Assembly (NCBI GenBank): GCA_013002625.1
Contig: JABDJE010000041.1
Coordinates: forward strand, 1-16,400
From: Saprospiraceae bacterium
GTDB lineage: Bacteria > Bacteroidota > Bacteroidia > Chitinophagales > Saprospiraceae
Direction of reading: 5' to 3'
Length of the DNA: 16,400 bases
Shown: piece by piece, positions 7,504-13,832 of the stretch
Numbering within the stretch: position 1 is the first letter of the stretch
Layout of the letters: each line of letters begins with the position of its first letter
Notes under the pieces: model-generated
What the model saw: only the letters and a program-made list of their open reading frames with translations
What the model was told of the DNA's origin: nothing
Databases searched by the model: none
Made by a program: the position numbers and the translations under genes

Positions 7504-9948
7504 TTAATTGCTGTATTTCAGGGATAGTACGATATGTCTGCCGGCGGCACTAATTCCAGATGCAAATGGTCTATAGTGTAAGTCAAAAATGTTATTCATA
7601 GCAGCAGTCAAGTGTAGTTTTTTGGTGAGTTGCCAGTGTGTTTGTAAACTGAGCGTTTGCCAGCCCGGACTTCCATCGGGTGTCGCCAGGTCTGGATTAT
7701 CGACACTTCCACCAAAGTCTTCAATGTCCTTATGAAAATTGTATTGCCACAATAGATTTATTGAGTGTTTTTTATAATTGTAGCTCAGTTTCGTGATACC
7801 ATAGGTCGGGGGTATATGTCCCAAGGGTGAGGTATTCCCATCTTCGTCTTTCGCTTCGCCTTTCTGCACACTTAGAGTGCTGTATACTTCGAAGTTCGTT
7901 GCCGGGGTCCACATAATTGTTCCGGATATACCTCTCACATGGCCTGTTTCCGCATTTACATTTCCGGTAACCAAAAGGGTATCTCCAGCTGTAACGAATG
8001 CATTATCCCCGTTGGGGAGTTGGAAACGCTCTCTGACTATAGCATCTGAAATATGGGTATAGAATACGGTTAATCCGATGCTGAGGTTTCGTTTAGAGTG
8101 CATTAGGTTGAATTCAGAATTCCATACTTTTTCTGCTTCCAATTCAGGGTTGGGTACATTTATTTCATTGCTGTTGATCCTGATTTTTGCAAGGTCATCT
8201 ACATTAGGTGCTCTGAAGGCTGTTCCTGTAGAAATCTTCATAAGCCAAGGTCCCTTTTTATAGTTCAGACCGGTCATACCCACAACAGTTTTATCCTCAC
8301 TCGTGATGCCATCATAAAAATAATCCGGCCATTCAACTGGATCGCCTTGTAAATAAGAGAATGAGGTACTCTGCAAGTTCAGACGTAACCCATTAATCCA
8401 ATTTAATGTCGAATCCTGATTCTTCCAGGTGTGTTGAAGGTAAGCACCGAGAACTGTCATTATACTACCTCCGCTTGGATATCGAGTTAAACTGTTCTGA
8501 TTAATACTTCCCGTAATAATATTGGTCTCATTTGCTATTGAGCTTACATCGTTATGATGTATATCCACACCATAAGTTAGCCTTTGTGTGTTGGTTATGC
8601 GTTTTTCCAGATCAACGGTTAATCCCATGACATGTAAGTCTTCCTTTTGTTGAAAGATTAAAGGATCCTGATAAAATTTAAAAATGCGCTCCTCATCAAC
8701 ATTCTGGTAAGAAGCTATCAAAAGAAGTTTGTCAAACAAAGGTGTTGGTGCTGTCCATTCTAACCTGGGTGAAACAAGCAATCGACTTTGAGGACCATAT
8801 CTCCAATCTGAATATCTAAAACTACCATTGACTTCCTCGATGAGATTGTCATATCTGGGAATATCGCTGGAAGTTGAATATTGCAAATTCAGGTCATATT
8901 TCAATCTTGAATTTGCGCGGTAAGACCATTTTTGAAGAAAGTCATATTGTCTGTAAGCCGAGCCAAGCTGTTTGTTTGGATTGTCATTATTTACAATTGT
9001 ATCCAAGGCACCTATTCGCTGAACGTATTGGTTTCTTTTTCCAAATTCAGGATAATCATCGCTCCTATTATTGCCTGCAACGAGATCACCGAAGTCTGAA
9101 AAGGAAAAGCTGGTTGTTACACCCCAGCTTTTATTCGAGTAGGTATAATCAAAGTGGGCAGTCTTTTCTGAATTGGCGCTGTTATAGCGGGTATATGCAT
9201 TTATTTTATGGAGAGATCGCTTATTGCTGTAATAATTCAAAATCGGGGACTTCGTCCTGAAATGAATGACACCACCTAAAGCATCTGAACCATACATCAA
9301 AGACCCCGGACCATAGATTAATTCAGTCTGTTGCAATATTGCAGGATCGATCGTAATGGCATTCTGGAGGTGACCACTTCTGTAGATGGCATTGTTCATT
9401 CTGACACCATCTATAACAAGGAGTATTTTATTGGCTTCAAAACCCCTAAGAATCGGTGAACCACCGCCCATTTGACTTTTTTGAACATAGGCCATACCAC
9501 TCAGCGCAAGTGCATCCGCCGCTGTTTGTGCTGTGGAGTTGTAAATTTCTTTGGATCGTAGCCTTTTGATATTAAATGGCACATCAAATGTTCTTGAATT
9601 TGTTCTACCAATAATTACCACCTCATCCAGCATTCCTTTTGAAGGTGTAAGTTCAACGATATTGTTTTGTGCTCTGATTGATTTGACAGATAAGTTTAAT
9701 CGATCATAAGAGATATAGGAGAAATTGACAGACACAGAATCTTCAAGTTCGGGCTCCAAAACCACCACGCCATTGGCATCACTGATCATAGATTTGTTCA
9801 TGTACTGAACGATGGCCCCTATCAGTGGGTATCCATTTTCATCAATCACTTGCACAGATTCTTGCCCGTTTGATAAAAATGCCGTTCCCAGAAAGACGAG
9901 GATTAAATTATACTTGAGGTATTTGAATAGTAAATGTGGTTCCTTCAT
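7504..9948 (-). CDS. TonB-dependent outer-membrane receptor
   Basis: Energised uptake of a bound ligand across the outer membrane. I start at the ATG at 9948 (814 residues); the reading frame stays open further upstream, but only this Met leads directly into a signal peptide (KYNLILVFLGTAFLSNG). Numbered from it: about 32-90 is a carboxypeptidase-regulatory-like domain; a TonB-box-like DEVVIIG lies at about 108-114; the plug spans about 115-230, with GGGSPILRGFEANKILLVIDGVR, then RSGHLQNAITID and GSDALGGVIHF. A beta barrel follows, ending in NNIFDLHYRPF and a final aromatic strand. FRAP (578-581) and NPEL (600-603) resemble the boxes of heme/hemoglobin receptors, but no histidine lies between them, so the ligand is unknown. 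It overlaps the kinase gene upstream by 41 bases, suggesting coupled translation. Confidence 0.93.
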   Translation of the reverse strand: MKEPHLLFKYLKYNLILVFLGTAFLSNGQESVQVIDENGYPLIGAIVQYMNKSMISDANGVVVLEPELEDSVSVNFSYISYDRLNLSVKSIRAQNNIVELTPSKGMLDEVVIIGRTNSRTFDVPFNIKRLRSKEIYNSTAQTAADALALSGMAYVQKSQMGGGSPILRGFEANKILLVIDGVRMNNAIYRSGHLQNAITIDPAILQQTELIYGPGSLMYGSDALGGVIHFRTKSPILNYYSNKRSLHKINAYTRYNSANSEKTAHFDYTYSNKSWGVTTSFSFSDFGDLVAGNNRSDDYPEFGKRNQYVQRIGALDTIVNNDNPNKQLGSAYRQYDFLQKWSYRANSRLKYDLNLQYSTSSDIPRYDNLIEEVNGSFRYSDWRYGPQSRLLVSPRLEWTAPTPLFDKLLLIASYQNVDEERIFKFYQDPLIFQQKEDLHVMGLTVDLEKRITNTQRLTYGVDIHHNDVSSIANETNIITGSINQNSLTRYPSGGSIMTVLGAYLQHTWKNQDSTLNWINGLRLNLQSTSFSYLQGDPVEWPDYFYDGITSEDKTVVGMTGLNYKKGPWLMKISTGTAFRAPNVDDLAKIRINSNEINVPNPELEAEKVWNSEFNLMHSKRNLSIGLTVFYTHISDAIVRERFQLPNGDNAFVTAGDTLLVTGNVNAETGHVRGISGTIMWTPATNFEVYSTLSVQKGEAKDEDGNTSPLGHIPPTYGITKLSYNYKKHSINLLWQYNFHKDIEDFGGSVDNPDLATPDGSPGWQTLSLQTHWQLTKKLHLTAAMNNIFDLHYRPFASGISAAGRHIVLSLKYSN

Positions 9949-11062
9949 TAGGCTTGGAGCTTTTAACAAATATTTTTCCGCGATGATAATTTTCAATAAT
10001 TCTTTTGGCAAGAGAAAGTCCTAATCCCCAGCCTCTTTTCTTAGTTGTAAATCCCGGTCTGAATACATTTTTAAAATCCGTGTTCGGAATACCTTTACCA
10101 GAATCTGACAAGTCAATGTTTATATGTTCGGATGTTAAAGAAAGTTCAACGACGATATCGCCTTCACTGTCCATTGCATCCAGTGCATTTCTCAATATGT
10201 TTTCAATTACCCAGTCAAAGAGATGGGAATTAATTTCGGCGTATACAGGGCCGTCTGTATTTTCATTCAATATGAAATCGATCTTATGTGGTGCCCTGCG
10301 TTGCATGTATTTTAAACATGCTCTAATTTCATCACCAATATCCACTTTAACCAGATCGGGCTTAGACCCTATTTTTGAAAACCTGTCTGCTATCAGTTCC
10401 AATCGTTTCACATCATTTCTTAGTTCCTGTACAACTTCCAACTGATCGGTGTTATTAATGGACATACCTTTTAAATGTTCGATCCAACCAATAATAGCTG
10501 AGATGGGCGTACCCAATTGATGGGCCGTTTCCTTAGCCATACCTGCCCACACACGATTTTGTTCGGCCCTGCGAGAGGTAGATAAAACATAATACCCAAA
10601 TCCAATAAATGTTACGAGCAATAGAATTTGAGCCAAAGGGAAAATGGATATCAGGCGGTATGTTGTTGAATTTTCATAGTATATCCATGCGGCATAGTCA
10701 CCAGGACCTTTGATAGGGTCGTATCCTTTTTTGATAATTTTGGCTTTGCGCGATTGGAGAAACTCCTGATCTTCATTACGGCCATTTCTATAATTTTCAC
10801 CCTGAAGATTGCCTTCTTCATTCTCCATAATGATTGGAATGTTGCCCAGTCTTTCCAGAACAAGCGAGGTGACGATCGTACTCTCATCTTCATTGTCTGT
10901 AACGGTACGAATTGCTTCTACAAACAATTCAACCATATTCAGTTCACGTTCGGCGAGATTTTTTGCAAGATGTTGGCTGTAGATCATTGTAATAGTTACG
11001 ATTACAAAACCCATTATTGCCAATAGGATTTTTCCGCGTGAACTATTTTTATATATTTCCAT
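9908..11062 (-). CDS. Membrane sensor histidine kinase
   Basis: Two-component sensor of 384 residues. A first membrane helix (about 11-30) and a second (about 139-160) flank a periplasmic region of about 110 residues with no recognised fold. The cytoplasmic part has the phospho-acceptor His H181 in AKETAHQLGTP, then a HATPase_c domain with N-box ENILRNALDA (N292), G1 DSGKGI (320-325), F-box FRPGFTT and G2 GWGLGLSLAKRI (344-355). All kinase motifs are intact. No response regulator gene is in the window, so its partner is unknown. It is the first gene of the minus-strand group and overlaps the start of the TonB receptor gene by 41 bases, which implies shared expression and possibly a shared stimulus. 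It is divergent from tsaE with only 55 bases between start codons. No good promoter match was found there. Confidence 0.93.
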   Translation of the reverse strand: MEIYKNSSRGKILLAIMGFVIVTITMIYSQHLAKNLAERELNMVELFVEAIRTVTDNEDESTIVTSLVLERLGNIPIIMENEEGNLQGENYRNGRNEDQEFLQSRKAKIIKKGYDPIKGPGDYAAWIYYENSTTYRLISIFPLAQILLLVTFIGFGYYVLSTSRRAEQNRVWAGMAKETAHQLGTPISAIIGWIEHLKGMSINNTDQLEVVQELRNDVKRLELIADRFSKIGSKPDLVKVDIGDEIRACLKYMQRRAPHKIDFILNENTDGPVYAEINSHLFDWVIENILRNALDAMDSEGDIVVELSLTSEHINIDLSDSGKGIPNTDFKNVFRPGFTTKKRGWGLGLSLAKRIIENYHRGKIFVKSSKPNEGTTFTIQIPQV

Positions 11063-11117
11063 ACGATTTCGGACTATAGAACGCCGATTGTGGATAAAGA
11101 ATTATCTATTTAACAGA

Positions 11118-11537
11118 ATGCAAATTAACAAAACTTATACCGCTCACCGATTAGCAGACATAAATGGTATAGCTCAGGACATTTTGGCACATATTCAGCA
11201 TAAACTCATACTTTTTAAAGGTGAGCTGGGTGCTGGCAAAACTACACTGATCAAGGCAATGATACAAGCATTGGATTCGCAAGACCAGGGCAGTAGTCCG
11301 AGTTATGCTATTGTCAATGAATACGCGGTAAACGGAGATCGTATTTATCATCTGGATTTATATCGACTCAATGACGCAGAAGAAGCCTTTCAACTGGGTA
11401 TAGAGGAGATTTTATATTCAGGGGCTTATTGTTTTGTTGAGTGGCCTCAAATTATTAAATCTTATTTAGAGCCGCCTTACCATCTCATAACATTGGAACA
11501 TAAGGAAAATAATGAGCGCAAAATTTCGATTGTCTGA
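11118..11537 (+). CDS. tsaE: tRNA threonylcarbamoyladenosine biosynthesis ATPase TsaE
   Basis: Small ATPase that works with TsaB and TsaD to make N6-threonylcarbamoyladenosine at position 37 of ANN-decoding tRNAs. The 139 residues contain the Walker A loop GELGAGKTT (35-43), SSPSYAIVNEY (the family's switch region), YHLDLYRL (77-84; family signature with D80) and the C-terminal EWP (108-110). Length is normal for the family. An in-frame TTG at 11088 would add ten residues but has no support; the ATG at 11118 gives the usual family N-terminus. It is followed 29 bases later by the alanine-dehydrogenase-like gene on the same strand, probably one transcript. Confidence 0.94.
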   Translation: MQINKTYTAHRLADINGIAQDILAHIQHKLILFKGELGAGKTTLIKAMIQALDSQDQGSSPSYAIVNEYAVNGDRIYHLDLYRLNDAEEAFQLGIEEILYSGAYCFVEWPQIIKSYLEPPYHLITLEHKENNERKISIV

Positions 11538-11566
11538 TTAATACCCTTTAATTTATAGGATTAACA

Positions 11567-12802
11567 ATGGGAGTTATGGCTGATAACAGCAAAAAATTAA
11601 ATTTTGCAGAATTTTTTACTGAAGGGCATTATCAAACACAAACCGAAGTACTTGAAGTCAGTACTGGGAGTAAACAACTTGCCATCGGTATTCCCAAATC
11701 CGATGACGATGAAAATCGCATAGCGCTTGTCCCCAATTCCATCCGTACCCTCAAAGGCTATGGACATAATGTAATTGTAGAAAGTGGTGCAGGCGAACGC
11801 TCCAATTATTCTGATCACGATTATTCAGAGGGCGGAGCAAAAATCAGCCTTAACAAGAAGGAGGTCTTCTCTTGTGATATTGTCATTATGGTATCTCCAC
11901 CTTCTATTGCAGAGATCGAATTATTTAAACCCAATCAGGTACTCATTTCTCCTATTACGCTCCCCAAAATGTCTGAAGAGTACCTTGCCGCATTGAAGCG
12001 CAAACGGGTGATTTCTCTGGCTATGGAATATTTGAAAGGTGAAAAAGGCTCATTCCCTTTGGTTCGAATCATGAGTGAAATAGCAGGGATGGCTTCTGTA
12101 TTTACCGCTGCCGAATTATTAAGTTACAGTCAGGGCGGTAGAGGTGTCCTCCTTGGTGGTGTATCAGGCGTGCCTCCAGCCAAAGTTGTCATACTTGGCG
12201 CAGGTGTTGTTGGAGAGTTTGCTACCAAAACAGCATTGGGCCTTGGTGCATCGGTGCGTATTTTTGACAATGACATCAGCAAACTGATGCGGATTCAGAA
12301 TATAATTGGAAGGCACTTGCACACCTCTACATTTAATCCGGTGTATTTAGGATATCAATTGATAAGTGCGGATGTAGTGATTGGAGCTGTTCATTCTCCA
12401 ACCGGCCGATCTCCGATTCTTGTGACCGAAGACATGGTGTCAAAAATGAAGGCAGGATCTGTTATTATTGATGTAAGTATAGATCAAGGCGGTTGTATAG
12501 AGACCTCAGAAGTAACCACACACCATTCACCGACAATAACAAAGCATGGCGTCATCCATTATGGCGTGCCTAATATTGCCTCCAAAGTTCCAAGGACGGC
12601 ATCAAATGCAATCAGTAATATCATCACACCCCTTATCATCAAATCAGGTGAGTATGGATCTGTTGAAGCCCTTTTATATGCTAGAGCTGGGGTAAGACAT
12701 GGGGTCTATACCTATAAGGGCTGCCTTACAAATGAATACTTGAGCAAGCGATTTGGGATGAAATATCAGGACATCAACTTACTTATAGCCAGCAAGTTTT
12801 AA
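11567..12802 (+). CDS. Alanine dehydrogenase / PntA-family NAD-binding protein with variant active site
   Basis: The 411 residues resemble alanine dehydrogenase (L-alanine + NAD+ to pyruvate + NH4+ + NADH), with an extra ~35-residue N-terminus before the usual start (QLAIGIPKS). Conserved: R51 (NRIALVP), MSEIAGM (169-175), QGGRGVLLGGVSGVPPA, the Rossmann loop GAGVVG (211-216), acidic D234 pointing to NAD, and the catalytic Asp D306 in SIDQGG. Odd: the canonical substrate lysine in VKEP is replaced (MVSPP, S110), and the canonical histidine of the FLHLA segment aligns with T131. That stretch (PSIAEIELF...LISPITLP...VISLAME) reads more like the N-terminal domain of the PntA transhydrogenase subunit, yet no membrane segment is present. 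From memory, many Bacteroidota carry this form. Automatic annotation would say ald; activity is not assured. Start ATG 11567 has an AGGA six bases upstream. Confidence 0.85.
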   Translation: MGVMADNSKKLNFAEFFTEGHYQTQTEVLEVSTGSKQLAIGIPKSDDDENRIALVPNSIRTLKGYGHNVIVESGAGERSNYSDHDYSEGGAKISLNKKEVFSCDIVIMVSPPSIAEIELFKPNQVLISPITLPKMSEEYLAALKRKRVISLAMEYLKGEKGSFPLVRIMSEIAGMASVFTAAELLSYSQGGRGVLLGGVSGVPPAKVVILGAGVVGEFATKTALGLGASVRIFDNDISKLMRIQNIIGRHLHTSTFNPVYLGYQLISADVVIGAVHSPTGRSPILVTEDMVSKMKAGSVIIDVSIDQGGCIETSEVTTHHSPTITKHGVIHYGVPNIASKVPRTASNAISNIITPLIIKSGEYGSVEALLYARAGVRHGVYTYKGCLTNEYLSKRFGMKYQDINLLIASKF

Positions 12803-12805
12803 TAC

Positions 12806-13150
12806 TTACTTATAACCTCTTCTGGCGTCTATAAAACTTTTTATAAAGGCAAACATGGCAATTACGCCAGTAACAATCATGCCTATGGTTCTGTAGAGAC
12901 CCGGGCCACCCTGATCCAGTGATTTTGGCAATCGCATACCGAATAATGCACCTAACATTAGCAATGTGAGTAATACCGCTACATGCGCAGCAGCCTTATT
13001 ATGATTTCTTATGCTGTTGGTAAGCACAAGGAGAATAACACCAAATATTACAGGTATAAGAGCTGTATTGGAGCCTGTGGATTTATATCCCCAGAATCCC
13101 AGACCAATAAGTGCTACAGCGTTTAATAAATTTGCATTCCCTGCATTCAT
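12806..13150 (-). CDS. Small four-helix integral membrane protein of unknown function
   Basis: The 114 residues contain four likely membrane helices, about 8-22, 31-46, 55-72 and 87-107, with short loops and a basic C-terminal tail (DARRGYK). No signal peptide, catalytic motif or cysteine is visible, and I do not recognise a named family with certainty. It begins 12 bases after the pgsA-type gene on the same strand, so it is probably co-transcribed and may act at the same membrane step or simply share its promoter. Its stop lies three bases from the stop of the convergent alanine-dehydrogenase-like gene, with no terminator between. The ATG at 13150 follows an A-rich leader and gives a plausible N-terminus. 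Confidence 0.75.
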   Translation of the reverse strand: MNAGNANLLNAVALIGLGFWGYKSTGSNTALIPVIFGVILLVLTNSIRNHNKAAAHVAVLLTLLMLGALFGMRLPKSLDQGGPGLYRTIGMIVTGVIAMFAFIKSFIDARRGYK

Positions 13151-13162
13151 CTTTTTTTGTTT

Positions 13163-13687
13163 TTAAGTTTCAGTTAATACAACGCGCCTGAATTTCATGA
13201 AATAATCCAAGAAGGAGGCCACTGTTAAAAATAGAGATAGATAGATTATCCACATATAGAAATCTATTCCAAGTAACATAGCAATTAAACCAATAAACAG
13301 GACAAGGGTTTTGAATTTACCCATCCAACTGGCTTTGATTTCGTATTTATGATAACTGGTATAGATTCGAAGACCCATAACAATGATTTCTCTATAGAGT
13401 ATTATAAAAGTTACCCAGCACGGAATCATACCTTCTACACTGAATACCAGCAAAGCAGAAAGAATAAATAACTTATCTGCTGTGAAATCATGTATGGCAC
13501 CCAAATAACTGGTTTGACCGCGAACCCTTGCAATATAACCATCGAGGAAATCACTGATTCCAGAAACAATCACAATTATCAACAAGAATAGATCCTTGTG
13601 ATCCCAGTCTGTGAGGTAAACAAGGGTTAATGGCGCAAATATGAGCCTCAATGCGCTGATAAATTGTGCTATATGTAAATGTTTCAC
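13163..13687 (-). CDS. pgsA: CDP-alcohol phosphatidyltransferase, probably phosphatidylglycerophosphate synthase
   Basis: Integral inner-membrane enzyme that moves a phosphatidyl group from CDP-diacylglycerol to an alcohol; for PgsA this is glycerol-3-phosphate, the committed step to phosphatidylglycerol and cardiolipin. The 174 residues contain the complete family signature DX2DGX2ARX8GX3DX3D: D46, D49-G50, A53-R54, G63, D67 and D71, the last being the expected catalytic base. YREIIVMGLR (98-107) and the following SWMGKFKT (120-127) match PgsA rather than the phosphatidylserine synthase branch. Four to six hydrophobic helices cover the chain. Substrate is inferred from these motifs. It is the first gene of a two-gene minus-strand unit with the small membrane protein and is divergent from htpG. 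CATATTTG about 30 bases before the start is a 7-of-8 match to the -7 consensus, but without a -33 element. Confidence 0.88.
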   Translation of the reverse strand: MKHLHIAQFISALRLIFAPLTLVYLTDWDHKDLFLLIIVIVSGISDFLDGYIARVRGQTSYLGAIHDFTADKLFILSALLVFSVEGMIPCWVTFIILYREIIVMGLRIYTSYHKYEIKASWMGKFKTLVLFIGLIAMLLGIDFYMWIIYLSLFLTVASFLDYFMKFRRVVLTET

Positions 13688-13728
13688 GAAGGCAAGATTA
13701 ACAAATATGTACTGGAGTTAAGCTATAA

Positions 13729-13780
13729 AATGTCAGATTTTCACAAATAGATTTTGAAAGTAGGACATTCTGTCATAAAT
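13729..13780. promoter_or_regulatory. Cluster of TGTC half-sites between pgsA and htpG
   Basis: The 145-base gap between pgsA (start 13687) and htpG (13833) holds the inverted repeat GACA-TTC-TGTC at 13764-13774. A further TGTCA at 13731-13735 lies on the same strand and exactly 40 bases upstream of the TGTCA at 13771. AATGTC (13729-13734) and GACATT (13764-13769) form a second, wider inverted pair. It might be an operator for either divergent gene. No CIRCE element is present and no full -33/-7 promoter could be placed for htpG. Confidence 0.25.
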
Positions 13781-13832
13781 CCGGGCATGGCATCTAATTT
13801 GACTTGGATAATTGGTCAAAACAAATAATCGT

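Noticed and set aside
8874..9260. 128-codon plus-strand frame opposite the TonB receptor
   Set aside because: Shadow of the receptor barrel and plug codons; no support from motifs or start context.
10005..10445. 146-codon plus-strand frame opposite the histidine kinase
   Set aside because: Covers the reverse strand of the conserved ATPase domain; no independent evidence of coding.
13770..13788. Resemblance to a Pho box (CTGTCATAAAT followed by a degenerate repeat)
   Set aside because: The second half-site is poor (CGGGCAT) and shifted by one base, and nothing links htpG or pgsA here to phosphate control; treated as part of the weaker half-site observation.
13793..13800. CTAATTTG as a -7 box for htpG
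   Set aside because: Only 6 of 8 positions match TAnnTTTG and no TTG lies at the right distance upstream.
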